Shown here: positions 32,101-40,999 of the stretch, one piece after another
Layout of the letters: each line of letters opens with the position of its first letter
Numbering within the stretch: position 1 is the first letter of the stretch
Source: UBA11865 sp041570195
Lineage (GTDB): Bacteria > Chloroflexota > Anaerolineae > Promineifilales > Promineifilaceae
DNA length: 60,763 nt
Reading direction: 5' to 3'
Assembly (NCBI GenBank): GCA_041570195.1
Contig: JBFFWQ010000022.1
Location: 1 to 60,763, forward strand
Program-made: the position numbers and the translations under genes
The notes under the pieces: generated by a model
Database searches by the model: none
Seen by the model: the letters and a program-made list of their open reading frames with translations, nothing else
Told to the model about the DNA's origin: nothing

Positions 32101-33195
32101 GCCTATTGGTACGGCTCTTCCGAGAAACCTGACGTACACGTCCGCGAAACCATCTCTATCGGCAACATGCCCACCGCCTACTGGCGTTTCGACGACACTT
32201 ATGGTTATCAGATCGGCGTAGCCGCCGACGGCGACCAGCCCGGCGATATCAAGTGGGAGTTCGGCGGCGCCGTCTTTCGCGTCTTCTCTGAGACCAACCC
32301 GATCAACGAATACGGCATCTACAGTTCGCTTTGGGCGCTGTTGCCATTCCGCGACCCCGTGGGCGCCCGCGTCACGCCTCCTTTCCAGGACGCCACCGGC
32401 GCCAGCATCAATGGCGGACCCATCCTGGAACTGTTAGGCGAGGAAATTGATGTGCTGTTCCTGCCCAAAGGTGTGCGCCCCGGCGATGTGCTGGAGCTGG
32501 ACGACGTCATTTCGTTTTCCGGCCATGTCGGCCCGCCGCTGAACAGCCAGGTTACTGTAACCATCACTTCCCCGTCGGGCGTGCCACACCCGGCCGGCCT
32601 GCGGGCCAACAAGATCGGCTGGGTTTACGAGCCCGATTTCGACTTCCCGGCCGACGAAACCGGCCGCTGGACGGTAGATGTCCAGGTGCTGCACGATCAG
32701 GCCCTGGCCTACGCGGCCGCGCCAACCACCCATAATACGGGCTCAGTCCTAGGCACCAGCGGCCGCTACGAGTTCTACGTGGTCGAGCCCGGTTCGGATA
32801 GACTGCCCATTTACTCACCCCAGTCTGGCTTCATCACCTGGCCCTCCACGGGCATCGAGCCCATCCACATCCGCGGCCTGGCCCCGGCCGGGACGACGGC
32901 CGTGCACTACACCATCCACGCCAAGGGCGTGGTGATGGGCCAGGGTAGCGTCAGCCCGTCGGCCAGCGGCCACTTCGAGCTCATCTACGACGCCGAGGCG
33001 TTGCATAAGGACTTCTCAATGCTCAGCCTCACGGCCCGCGAAGGGCTATGGGAGGGCCTGTCTGATGAGGTTTCCATCAACCTGCTGGCCGCCGGCGAAA
33101 CGCCACAGGCGACCACAGTCACCCTCATCGGAGAAGAGGTCTTCGTGGAAACGACGCCTTGGCAAAAGCAATTCTTGCCGGCGATTACTCGTTAG
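29140..33195 (+). CDS. large exported protein with carboxypeptidase-regulatory-like domains
   Basis: A 1351-residue protein with an N-terminal signal/anchor (MRITIGLGIIFMVALLLLVGL). Residues about 65-125 form a CarboxypepD_reg-like beta-sandwich (ATISGTIRHQDSPVAGVTVQ, DGAYRFSELPIGG), with a second similar domain near 265-325. The rest is beta-rich and not assigned; no CxxCH heme site occurs. The C terminus is QKQFLPAITR, resembling the tail motif of the next protein. I cannot name the function; its position between a diheme and a pentaheme protein argues for a structural or partner role in an extracellular redox complex. AAGGAG 8 nt before ATG 29140 is inside the tandem repeat. Confidence 0.75.
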   Translation: MRITIGLGIIFMVALLLLVGLGQLSKSEDVISAVQASVRVDSSLAGDVPDNKNPEAAKTVPPPGATISGTIRHQDSPVAGVTVQAMWTGGGDAQVTAADGAYRFSELPIGGFVAILVRPPLDQGLAFINWATENFAGSMTKNFDLEKGHLLSGALLRPDGSAYSGFPPHIIPIDVRLGSGETLGIKMGSSGIFTGVLPSGYHALLETPEMAPYYMPHTIFDMRYGDVTDQVITLLDRPALLPHTPPRAELIQVEPVGPEGYATITGAKGAVHPSSAVAIINLNAHTLKVTVSDENGAFAVDDLYAPPGSSLLVKVDPKGDQVASAWSRSHTENMPGDGTLNSLPGTILYVDPPPVGEGNIQAFHSVGVWAREPSGAAPALPSADVPASLSSSAPDPAGGWAGWWLSGTLQIPGSSPGPGLAIQAGQLVTLTARLRVTSPAIACTEPITYIPSLTPHLLAQFDADGQIEPWGAWFTPYLFTPTGLPIEREPVGQRVPLDSALDFTGHTCITSNAFDAFLEAVLEIPFGLQDGVYLPTGNIDPGGVPLGPMPLIPIWYHYLMVPMPPLRVGSPGPSRIPWTLLGDYPINGHRGLVANEDMGSFAMPTRVVHPPHVLVVPRLDERTGELLRYRLEPGSNWIASTDRRQPNPPAIPFTLPSGTLAVEVIKPDRSVETLGPAPVRQSSLRTPTTPGGAPLNFGTGHIGDIYRLTTLDDTFNYSFDQYGHHVIMMYGEVMDVYGNTYHFEGTYELLVARLLDLDPGQLPTTPYKQGDAFAPGLHIFPPVPADVEVRLTHMPYSNPDPALTFTRTITGQANRFGYFQPSAGTTITMTTPGEFRVDISARYEDPSGALWMGTATWGNVVEGQTSRIEAHGRRGMDSSVLGPAWFAVNTLPADKKGVHVFYPYFGGDIHWGAQDQPPGDTIQAILSIEDLTGTDEIYDIIRDHATRPHAYLEGDLEDLLGVNEGPLFTTSSSNRDPAYAPEDIDLLAYWYGSSEKPDVHVRETISIGNMPTAYWRFDDTYGYQIGVAADGDQPGDIKWEFGGAVFRVFSETNPINEYGIYSSLWALLPFRDPVGARVTPPFQDATGASINGGPILELLGEEIDVLFLPKGVRPGDVLELDDVISFSGHVGPPLNSQVTVTITSPSGVPHPAGLRANKIGWVYEPDFDFPADETGRWTVDVQVLHDQALAYAAAPTTHNTGSVLGTSGRYEFYVVEPGSDRLPIYSPQSGFITWPSTGIEPIHIRGLAPAGTTAVHYTIHAKGVVMGQGSVSPSASGHFELIYDAEALHKDFSMLSLTAREGLWEGLSDEVSINLLAAGETPQATTVTLIGEEVFVETTPWQKQFLPAITR

Positions 33196-33224
33196 GCTTT
33201 CCAGAGAGAATAGCGTTGACTTAC

Positions 33225-34907
33225 ATGACAGACACGCGTAGACGCTGGCATCTGCCCATCCTGCTCCTGCTTTTTAGCATTGTCGGGCTGTGGGTCTGGC
33301 TGGATCTGCTGGCCTACAGTGGAGCGACGGTTAGCGGCATTGTCCTGGATGGAGAAGGGCCAGTTGCCGGGGCCAGGGTACGCGCCCGGGCGACCGGCAA
33401 CCTCACCTTCGCTGATGACGCCGGCCGCTTCACCTTGAGCGATTTAACTCCGGGCGAAGAAGTGGAAATAACGGCCTGGGCCGAGGGATACTACATCGCC
33501 TCAGTCAAAGTAACGCCGACCCTTTCGACGCCCCGGGCGCCCTTCGAGCCGGTAACGAACAATAGCTTGCTGAGCGCGGATTGGGTGACGCTGACGCTCC
33601 GGCCGCACCACACGACCGACCATCCCGACTATGCCTGGACATCGCCTATCAGCGGCACGTCGGCCGGGGCCTGCGGCAATTGCCACCCCATGATCGTTTC
33701 CCAATGGCGGGACAATGCCCACGGCCGGGCGGTGGACAACCCTCGTTTCTTCAGCCTCTATCAAGGTACGGACATCAGCAGCACAGCCACCATCAGTCCG
33801 GGCTACCGGCTTGATTTCCCCGGCACGGCCGGCAACTGCGCCAACTGCCATGCGCCCGGACTTGGCGTCGACGGTTACCTGACCACCAATATGGAGGACG
33901 CCCGTTCCGTGATCACCGCCGGCATTCACTGCGACTTCTGCCATAAGGTGGGCGGAGTCTATCTCGATCCGGCCACCGGCTCCATCTACCCCAACGCCCC
34001 CGGCGCTCAGAGCCAGCGGCTGCTGCGGCCGCCGGCCGGCGACAACATCTTCTTCGGCCCCTACGACGACATCCCCGACCCGGATACCTATCTACCCTTG
34101 ATAAGCGAAAGCCAATATTGCGCGCCCTGTCACCAGTTCAGCTTCTGGGGCACGCCGATCTACGAATCTTACGACGAGTGGCTGGCCAGCCCCTATGCCG
34201 CCGCCGGCGTCACCTGCCAGGCTTGTCACATGCCGCCCAGCGGCGATATCTACTTCGCCCTGCCAGAAAAAGGCGGGCTGCCCCATCCGCCAGAAACGAT
34301 CCCATCCCATTTGCAGTTGGGCGCTTCCAGCCAGGCGCTCCTCCAGGAGACGGTGACCATGACCGTGACCGCCCGGCAACTAGGCGACAGAATTTACGCC
34401 ACGGTCGTGATTTCCAACGCAAATGCCGGCCATCACGTGCCCACCGACCATCCCGGCCGGCATCTGATCCTGACCGTTCACGCGTTAGACGGCCAGGGGC
34501 AGGAGCTGCGCCTGGAAAATGGCCCGACCGTCCCCGATTGGGGCGGCGCCCAGGCCGGTTTACCCGGCCAGATCTTCGCCAAGGTGCTACAGGACGTCGA
34601 AACTGGCGCCTTTCCGGTCACCAGTTACTGGAAACAAACGCTTGTTCTCGGCGACAATCGCCTGCCGTCCATGGGTAGCGATACCTCGATCTACGCCTTT
34701 GCTGCGCCCGATCCGGGCCGGACCGTGACGGTAGCGGCCGAATTGCGCTTCCGGCGCTTGTTCCAGGCCGAGATGGATGCCAGGGGCTGGGGGATGCCGG
34801 ACGTGATCATGGAGCAGGCCGAGGCGACAACTAGCATCAACCAGTGGCAGACGGTGTACCTGCCTCTGGTGACGGCAAAATCCTCGGCCGTTATGGTAGG
34901 CGAGTAA
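33225..34907 (+). CDS. exported pentaheme cytochrome c with N-terminal carboxypeptidase-regulatory-like domain
   Basis: A 560-residue protein. A membrane helix (LPILLLLFSIVGLWVWLDLL) leads to a beta-sandwich (GATVSGIVLDGEGPVAGARV, residues about 30-95) and a cytochrome part with five CxxCH motifs: CGNCH 150, CANCH 205, CDFCH 236, CAPCH 299 and CQACH 331. The sequence near HVPTDHPGRHLILTVHALD is typical of the C-terminal half of multiheme cytochrome family proteins. It ends WQTVYLPLVTAKSSAVMVGE. Extracellular electron transfer is the likely role. ATG 33225 gives a proper signal/anchor; TTG 33216 is an alternative with a better-spaced GAGAG. The gap to the preceding gene is 29 bp, so an operon is likely. 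Confidence 0.88.
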   Translation: MTDTRRRWHLPILLLLFSIVGLWVWLDLLAYSGATVSGIVLDGEGPVAGARVRARATGNLTFADDAGRFTLSDLTPGEEVEITAWAEGYYIASVKVTPTLSTPRAPFEPVTNNSLLSADWVTLTLRPHHTTDHPDYAWTSPISGTSAGACGNCHPMIVSQWRDNAHGRAVDNPRFFSLYQGTDISSTATISPGYRLDFPGTAGNCANCHAPGLGVDGYLTTNMEDARSVITAGIHCDFCHKVGGVYLDPATGSIYPNAPGAQSQRLLRPPAGDNIFFGPYDDIPDPDTYLPLISESQYCAPCHQFSFWGTPIYESYDEWLASPYAAAGVTCQACHMPPSGDIYFALPEKGGLPHPPETIPSHLQLGASSQALLQETVTMTVTARQLGDRIYATVVISNANAGHHVPTDHPGRHLILTVHALDGQGQELRLENGPTVPDWGGAQAGLPGQIFAKVLQDVETGAFPVTSYWKQTLVLGDNRLPSMGSDTSIYAFAAPDPGRTVTVAAELRFRRLFQAEMDARGWGMPDVIMEQAEATTSINQWQTVYLPLVTAKSSAVMVGE

Positions 34908-35017
34908 TACTCGAGATCGCCAGAATGGATTCTTGCTGGCTCCCGGACAGATGGGAATGGGACGCGGAAAAGCGCGGAAGAAGAAGCACTCCGCTTTCGC
35001 CCGCGTCCCATGACTCT

Positions 35018-35338
35018 CTATTCCGACGGTGGCGTTAGCGGAAGCGGCGAGGCCTTACTGACCTCGTAAGTCATGGCCAGGCCAAATTCCTGGATCATGG
35101 GCATAATGGCCTTGGAGTATTCTTCGTTGGGCCCGATTTCGCCGTACTTCTCCATATCCGCTTCATCCTCAAAGACCTGGGCGATGAACAAGGTGTTGGG
35201 GTCTTCCAGGTCACGAAAGAGCTCAAAAAATGTCATGCCTTCCATGCCCGCCGTCCGTTCTTTCACCCCGGCGAACAAACTCAAATATTCGTCCATCTTG
35301 CCAGGTTTGACCTTATAATGAAGCATTCTAACGATCAT
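35018..35338 (-). CDS. antibiotic biosynthesis monooxygenase (ABM) domain protein
   Basis: A 106-residue ferredoxin-like ABM/EthD-type protein: MIVRMLHYKVKPGKMDEYLSLF, GMTFFELFRDLEDPNTLFIAQVFEDEADMEKY and the C-terminal helix. Members include quinol monooxygenases and heme-degrading enzymes, and many are small enzymes of unknown substrate. AGGAG 8 nt before ATG 35338 supports the start. It converges on the pentaheme gene and is downstream of a broken cyclase gene on the same strand. Confidence 0.85.
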   Translation of the reverse strand: MIVRMLHYKVKPGKMDEYLSLFAGVKERTAGMEGMTFFELFRDLEDPNTLFIAQVFEDEADMEKYGEIGPNEEYSKAIMPMIQEFGLAMTYEVSKASPLPLTPPSE

Positions 35339-35403
35339 CGTTTTCTCCTGTTACTATTCTGTTGCTGGGATGAATCTATGGTGAACAAGAAGTGCCATGG
35401 CTA

Positions 35404-36417
35404 TCATAACACGCCCACCCCCTCTAGCAACTTCTCGGCGATCCTGGCGCAAGCCTCGATCAGGTGCTCGCAATTGTCGAGCAGCAAGAGCAACTCCTTG
35501 CTGCGCAGAAAGTCGGCCAGCACTGACTCGAGCGAGCGCCCCGGCCCCGATTGTAAGGCGAAGACCTTGGCGATGGCCGGCAGGACCATCGTCTCGTCAC
35601 CCAACGGTGCCAACTCTACCAACCAGACGCCGTTGCGATAATCTTCCAGTAGCTCCGCGGCAACCTGCAGCGCCAGCCGGGTCTTGCCCGTGCCGCCGGG
35701 GCCGGTTAATGTCACCAGTCGCGCCCCTCCAAGCAGCTGTTTGCCTGCTTCCAGTTCCCGTTCGCGGCCGACGAAACTGGTCGTCTGCCTGGGCAAGTTT
35801 GTCCTCCGCCCTCCTGCTGCACGCAAGGGCGGAAAGCGGTCGAGCAACCCGGGAGCCACGACCTGATACACCCGCTCCGCCGTGGGAAAGTCTTTGATCT
35901 GATAGCGGCCGAGATCGCGGAGGGTAACGCCTGCAGGCAGCTGACCGCCTAAAAGACCCTCGGAAACCTGTGACAGCAGGATCTGGTCCCCGTGTCCGGC
36001 GTCCTGCAAGCGGGCCGCCCGGGTTACCGCCGGCCCAAAGTAGTCGCCATCACGCAATTAGGCCGAACCGCTGTGCAACCCCATGCGTACCGCCATCTGG
36101 CCGATACCTTCATCCCACTTCTCAGCCTGTAGCGCCCGCTGCCCGGCCACGGCCGCGGCCACCGCATCCTGGGCCGAAGCGAAGACCGCATGCAGCCCAT
36201 CGCCACGCATCTTGACCACGTGCCCCTGGTTCTCGACGACTGCAGCCTGCAACAACGCATCATGCCGCGCGACCGCCTCCCGCATCGCTGCGGGGTGCTC
36301 TTCCCACAGCCGGCTGCTGCCTTCGATGTCAGTAAAAAGAAACGTTACCGTTCCGGTGGGTAATACCATCGTCCATCCTGTGCAGATTGGGCGGATATCC
36401 TGCATATTGTCGGTCAT
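35404..36417 (-). pseudogene. broken class III adenylate/guanylate cyclase-ATPase regulator
   Basis: The first half (36058-36417) is a class III cyclase domain: VTFLFTDIEGSSRLWEEHP with the metal Asp and VVKMRGDGLHAVFASA with the second. It stops at TAA 36058-36060 right after MGLHSGSA; the next codon resumes LRDGDYFGPAVTRAARLQ in the same frame, where relatives read HSGEAE-RDGDYFGP, so TAA replaces a Glu-type codon. The cyclase continues into an ATPase (FVGRERELEAGKQLL, Walker A LTGPGGTGKTRLALQ, LLLLLDNCEHLIE) but ends at 35404 after EKLLEGVGVL, while relatives continue for hundreds of residues with TPR repeats. A point nonsense and a 3' truncation make this a dead gene. Confidence 0.8.
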
Positions 36418-36543
36418 AAACCGCCATTCTCAAAGAACTTCACATGCATCAGCCCATTACTATGGGCCGCCCCTTTACTGCGGGCCGCCCATTACCAAGG
36501 GCCGCGCACCACTATGGATGAAAACGCTAACCGCTAGAAACCA

Positions 36544-36579
36544 GAAAGCTGACGGCTAAAAGCTGAGAGCTGAAGGCTA
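36544..36579. repeat. degenerate heptamer repeat tract (tract d)
   Basis: Units GCTGACG GCTAAAA GCTGAGA GCTGAAG GCT in the 231-bp gap between the broken cyclase and the fused permease, with a further looser unit just before it (36526-36540). Confidence 0.75.
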
Positions 36580-36648
36580 TTATTATTGAAGGGCTTCTTG
36601 ACAAACCGGCCCCATACTTCATAATCCACATGACTGACACAACGGCTA

Positions 36649-39300
36649 ATGGCAACCCTCACTTCCACCGCAGAGTCGGCGACGGAGCTGCTGCGGGCGC
36701 GTCGCTCAGGCACGTGGCGCAATGTATTGCGCTACACCGCAAGGCGTGTCGTCATGCTGGCCATTACCGTCGTCACGGCCGTCTATCTGACCATCCTGAT
36801 CGCCAACTATGGCGGCTACGTCGACACCATCGTCGCCTCGCGCATCGAGGAACAGGTTGGCTTCATGATGCTCGGCGGCTGGCTGAGCGACCTGCCGCCC
36901 GAAGAGCGGATGGAAACGGCCGAGCAGACCATCGCCGCCATGCAGGACGCCGCCGGCCTCAATGATCCTTTCCTGTTACGTTCGGCCCGCTGGCTGGGCG
37001 ATGGTCTGACCCTCAACTGGGGGGAGTCCGAAGGTAGTTCTTACACCTACGGTTTCAGCCCCGGCCGCATGACGGTCCGGCAAATCATCGGCGACCATCT
37101 ATCGCGGACACTGCTGGTATTTGGCGGTGCCAATATCCTGCTGTTTGGAATATCGCTTTCGATCGGCCTGTTCCTGAACCGGCGCCATGGCGGACTGCTC
37201 GACCGGCTGTTTATCTTGCTGTCGCCCATCTCGGCCGCGCCGGCCTGGGTGTTCGGCGTGCTGCTGACGACCATCGCCCTGCGACTCTTCGGCTTCTCGC
37301 CTGGAGGCACATTTGACGCCTGGCCCGGCGGTCTGCGCCTGACCCATCTCGCAGTCCTGGCCCGTCACCTGATCCTACCTTTTCTGGCCATTCTCCTGGC
37401 CGGCCTCTTCGCCAGCGTCTACGCTTGGCGCAGCCTTTTCCAGGTGTACAGCAGCGAAGACTACGTCGACATGGCCTACGCCAAAGGGATCTCCAACCGC
37501 AACGTCGATCGCCAATATATCATGCGCCCGGCACTGCCCGCACTGCTAACCAGCTTTGCCCTCCTGCTGGTGGTCCTGTGGCAGGAGATCATAGCCCTCG
37601 AATACTTCTTCAACGTGCACGGGCTCGGCCGCCTCTTCATGAGCGCGCTCAACTCCTTCGACACCCCCATGATCGTGGCCATCGTGACCACCTTCGCTTA
37701 CCTGATTGCCATTACCGTCTTCATCCTGGACATTTGTTACGTTTTTGTCGACCCGCGGGTACGCCTTGGCAGCGAGCAACCACAAGGGGGGTCGGTCCGG
37801 CCGGCCGGCCGCCGCTGGTGGCAGCGCAGGCGCCGCAAGAACCGTTCACCGTCCAGGGATCAATGCCAAAGCGCGTCCTCTTCAGGTCGCAGACGTCGCT
37901 TCTCCTACTCTATACCGCGGCCCACGGCCGCCGGCGTCGGCGATGCTTTGAAGCGCACTAGGTTGCAAGTGGGGGAGTTTGCCCGCGCCCTGGCCCGCTA
38001 TCCATCGGCCGTCTTCGGCCTGGCCATCATCACGATCCTGCTGCTCGTCTCGCTTTACACGGTGATAGCCATCCCCTACGACGAGGCAGTTACCCGCTGG
38101 CGAGGGGATGGCAACGCCTGGTTCCGACACCCGCGCCTTGCGTTACCGGTCTGGGTCAACTACTTCCGCCGCGACGATCTACCGCCCACGTTCCGCTTCA
38201 GCTCGACGGAGGAAGGCAGCCAGAAGCAATTCGTCGAAGAGGAGGGCGAACTTAGCGAAATAACGATGCCGTTCACCTTCGATTACGATTACGGCGCTTT
38301 CCCGCAGGAGATCATCGTCGATCTGACGGCTGACTTTGTAGAACGAGCGCCCCACGTCATGATCACCTGGGTCTGGCCTGACGGCAGCGAGCGCGAGTTG
38401 ACTGGCTTCCCACCAAGAGCCACGGACAGCTATTACGTCGGCCGCGACGATCGGCTCAAACGGCGCTTGCGCTCGGAGGTCCCCCTTGAAGCGCTCTTCC
38501 TCGGCCCTGAAGGGGATGCTGAACGGCCGGAAAGCGGCACCTATACCTTGCGCGTCGACGCCTTGCTATTTGAGCCCGATACAAACGTCGACGCCGAAGT
38601 GACCATCTTAGGCCAGGTTTATGGCTTGGCCGGCACCGACAACCAGCGACGAGATCTCATGATCGCCTTGCTGTGGGGTACGCCGGTCGCCCTCGCCTTT
38701 GGCCTGGTTGCGGCTATTGCCGTGTCTGTTGGCAGCATGCTCGTCGCCGCTCTGGGCGCATGGTATGGCGGTGCACTGGATCGGATCGTGCAATTCCTCA
38801 CCGAAGTCAACCTGATCTTGCCCTTTTTCCCCATCGCCCTCATGGTCTTCACCATGTATTCCAGGAGCATCGTCACCATACTGGGCGTCGTCGTCGTCCT
38901 GACCATCTTCGGCAGCGCGGTGAAATCTTACCGGGCGGCTTTCCTCCAGGTACGCACCGAGCCCTACATCGAAGCCGCCCAGGCCTATGGCGCCAGTGAC
39001 AAGCGGATCGTGGCCCGCTACCTCTTTCCGCGCCTGCGCACCTTGCTCTTGCCCAGGCTGATCATCCTCGTGCCGGCCTTCGTCTTTCTAGAGGCCACCC
39101 TGGCCTTTCTCGGGGTTTCCGATCCCATACTGCCCACCTGGGGCAAGCTGATCGTCGCCGCGTTGTCCTACGGCGTCCACGCCGGCGCCACCCACATCAT
39201 TTTCGCTCCGCTGGCCGTGCTCTTCCTGACCGGCTTCGCCTTCGCCATGGTGGGCATCGCCTTGGAACGCGTCTTCGAACCCCGGCTGCGAGAGTCGTGA
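36649..39300 (+). CDS. fused DppB-DppC-type ABC permease (peptide/nickel transporter family)
   Basis: An 883-residue protein that joins the two permease subunits of a peptide-type ABC importer. The first half (1-385) is DppB-like, ending with helix ITVFILDICYVFVDPRVRLG and carrying the ATPase-contact loop VDMAYAKGISNRNVDRQYIMRP. A basic linker (about 395-440) follows. The second half (450-883) is DppC-like, with the matching loop PYIEAAQAYGASDKRIVARY. An extracytoplasmic domain of about 190 residues is inserted after its first helix (DDLPPTFRFSSTEEGSQKQF to LFEPDTNVDAEVTI). No solute-binding or ATPase gene is within the window. Start ATG 36649 has no clear ribosome site. Confidence 0.87.
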   Translation: MATLTSTAESATELLRARRSGTWRNVLRYTARRVVMLAITVVTAVYLTILIANYGGYVDTIVASRIEEQVGFMMLGGWLSDLPPEERMETAEQTIAAMQDAAGLNDPFLLRSARWLGDGLTLNWGESEGSSYTYGFSPGRMTVRQIIGDHLSRTLLVFGGANILLFGISLSIGLFLNRRHGGLLDRLFILLSPISAAPAWVFGVLLTTIALRLFGFSPGGTFDAWPGGLRLTHLAVLARHLILPFLAILLAGLFASVYAWRSLFQVYSSEDYVDMAYAKGISNRNVDRQYIMRPALPALLTSFALLLVVLWQEIIALEYFFNVHGLGRLFMSALNSFDTPMIVAIVTTFAYLIAITVFILDICYVFVDPRVRLGSEQPQGGSVRPAGRRWWQRRRRKNRSPSRDQCQSASSSGRRRRFSYSIPRPTAAGVGDALKRTRLQVGEFARALARYPSAVFGLAIITILLLVSLYTVIAIPYDEAVTRWRGDGNAWFRHPRLALPVWVNYFRRDDLPPTFRFSSTEEGSQKQFVEEEGELSEITMPFTFDYDYGAFPQEIIVDLTADFVERAPHVMITWVWPDGSERELTGFPPRATDSYYVGRDDRLKRRLRSEVPLEALFLGPEGDAERPESGTYTLRVDALLFEPDTNVDAEVTILGQVYGLAGTDNQRRDLMIALLWGTPVALAFGLVAAIAVSVGSMLVAALGAWYGGALDRIVQFLTEVNLILPFFPIALMVFTMYSRSIVTILGVVVVLTIFGSAVKSYRAAFLQVRTEPYIEAAQAYGASDKRIVARYLFPRLRTLLLPRLIILVPAFVFLEATLAFLGVSDPILPTWGKLIVAALSYGVHAGATHIIFAPLAVLFLTGFAFAMVGIALERVFEPRLRES

Positions 39301-39306
39301 TGCGTT

Positions 39307-40139
39307 CTATATTGAACGCCAGCGCCAGTTTGCGCGTTCTTGTTCCACATAGCCCGGGCTCGGAAAATCGAAATGGAAAAACAGAACCAGCACTTCCTCC
39401 TTGGCTGCCCGTTCTAGGAGCTCCAGGCGCGTGGAGATCATTTGTTCAGGCAACACATCAACCGGCACAGCCCACTCCGGGTGCTTGAGACGCAATGGAT
39501 GGCGGGCCGCATCAGCCAGGTTCATCAGGCTTTCTCCTTGCGAGCGAATCTCCAGACCCAGATGCCCGGGTATGTGGCCATAGGCTTCGATTGTCCTGAT
39601 GCCGGGCAGGAGCTCTAAATCTCCCCAACCAACTCCAATTGATCTTGAACGGCTAACAGTTTTTGGCGCGTGACTTGGGTCATCCAGCTTTCCGGGTCCG
39701 GTTCGTCCCCAGTCCGGTATTCAAACTCCTCCTCGCCGATCACGTACCAGGCGTTTTTTAAATGCCGGTCTGTCATCTTCGTCAGTACAACCTCCCACGT
39801 GATCGGGATGCCCGTGAGTGAGAAACAAGATATCGATTTCGTCGGCTGGATAGCCTACTCGCTCCAGTTTCAGCAGCGGCTTACCACCACTTGGATCTAG
39901 GTCAGCAACACCGGTGTCAACGATCAGCTTCTTCTTGCCACTATCGACCAACAAGCATGTCCAGCTTGAGGGCAGTTGATCGCTTTCCAGGTTATTTCTC
40001 TGCAAGGCTGCCTTCAATTCTTCAGGTGACGCACTGGCAAATAGAAAATCGACCGTGCCTATATGGCCCCGCCATCTCGAACGGCTATGAATTTGAAATC
40101 CCCCAAATCAAGGTGAAAATGTGCTTTATCCATATTCAT
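39307..40139 (-). pseudogene. decayed copy of the MBL-fold hydrolase gene (copy 1)
   Basis: The minus strand from ATG 40139 reads MNMDKAHFHLDLGDFKFIAVRDGG, then after a frame change SADFLF-like sequence, KAALQRNNLESDQLPSSWTCLLVDSGKKKL, the metal motif FLTHGHPDHVGG, and after two more frame changes GEEEFEYRTGDEPDP, IRTIEAYGHIPGHLGLEI and LPEQMISTRLELLERA to WRWRSI. This matches the intact gene at 47580-48419 along its length. At least three frameshifts, one near a T6 run at 39752, make it non-functional. It begins 7 bp after the stop of the fused permease. Confidence 0.85.
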
Positions 40140-40398
40140 GCCGCAAACACTCCTTTGTTCGCCCATCGTATGTTCTCCTTCACTTTTGTTGAGAATTCCG
40201 AAAAAGATGGAACCCTGTCTTTAGCGTAGTCAGGCACACGAACTCTGAATCGAACCAGACTGCTTGTTGCCCAAGTACTCGCTGGTGAAACGTCAACAGA
40301 AAGGAAGCGCACCCAAGACATGGAATCAAACGTCATGCAACACTAGATTTGTCTGCGCCTACCCTGCGTAGAACCTCAATGCTCTCGTCCTTAAGAGT

Positions 40399-40613
40399 TT
40401 AACCTTCTGGGATGAGTTCGCACCTTCGAAAGTCAGTCGTCACTTTGAAACCCATCTTTTCGTAGATTCGGGCACCTTGCACATTTCCGCACAAATGTAT
40501 AACAGGCACCTACATTTTCATGTGACGTGGACTCGGAGGCTTTGTTCCAACGGCACAGTGGTAAGGCCAGGTGAAGAAGAAGGCCTTCTCGCCGATAGTC
40601 ATAGCCGGTTTTG
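40399..40613 (-). pseudogene. fragment of a GNAT acetyltransferase (duplicate of the gene at 48522)
   Basis: The minus strand encodes GYDYRREGL in one frame and GARIYEKMGFKVTTDFRRCELIPEG with its stop at 40399 in another, corresponding to FDYRGRGYA and RPIYEKMGFEVTTDFRRYEIIPEG of the intact gene. The 3' flanking sequence (TAGAACCTC before the stop) is also shared. Only the last third remains, with frame changes. Confidence 0.75.
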
Positions 40614-40635
40614 TACAGGACGATCACTCACATAA

Positions 40636-40851
40636 TTACCACAAATCATCCTTCTGAACCGAAATCAGTTCCAATCCCAGATCACGTATCCGATTGATAA
40701 CACCGAACAAGGCGGGCTGATCGACCGCGGTCAGCACGATCAATGTTCTTCCATTGTCGAGATAAACGACTTTGTGACCTTCAAACCAGCGTAACCAGCG
40801 TTCATCCAGACGGCCGTATACATGAATTTGATAACAGGCATTCGTGTTCAT
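40636..40851 (-). CDS. small (71-residue) ferredoxin-like fold protein, unknown function
   Basis: The sequence YQIHVYGRLDERWLRWFEGHKVVY, LIVLTAVDQPALFGVINRIRDLGLELISVQ has a beta-alpha-beta-beta-alpha-beta pattern. I associate such proteins with Chloroflexota regions next to signalling genes, but I know no assigned role. The DQPALFGVI-x-x-IRDLGLELISV end resembles ACT-like regulatory domains. It starts at ATG 40851, 148 bp downstream of the ABC ATPase gene on the same strand, and could be the distal gene of that unit. Confidence 0.7.
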   Translation of the reverse strand: MNTNACYQIHVYGRLDERWLRWFEGHKVVYLDNGRTLIVLTAVDQPALFGVINRIRDLGLELISVQKDDLW

Positions 40852-40999
40852 GATGCATCTACAGCGAGAATATCCAGGGTATATTGTCGTTTACAGAAAA
40901 TTGTGTTGCCAAGAGAAGAGCCTTCCTGTTTCACTATAGAGAGCTAGAAGCGTTGATCTAGCACGATATGCTTCTCGCTCGAGAATGGAATTCGTGAAG

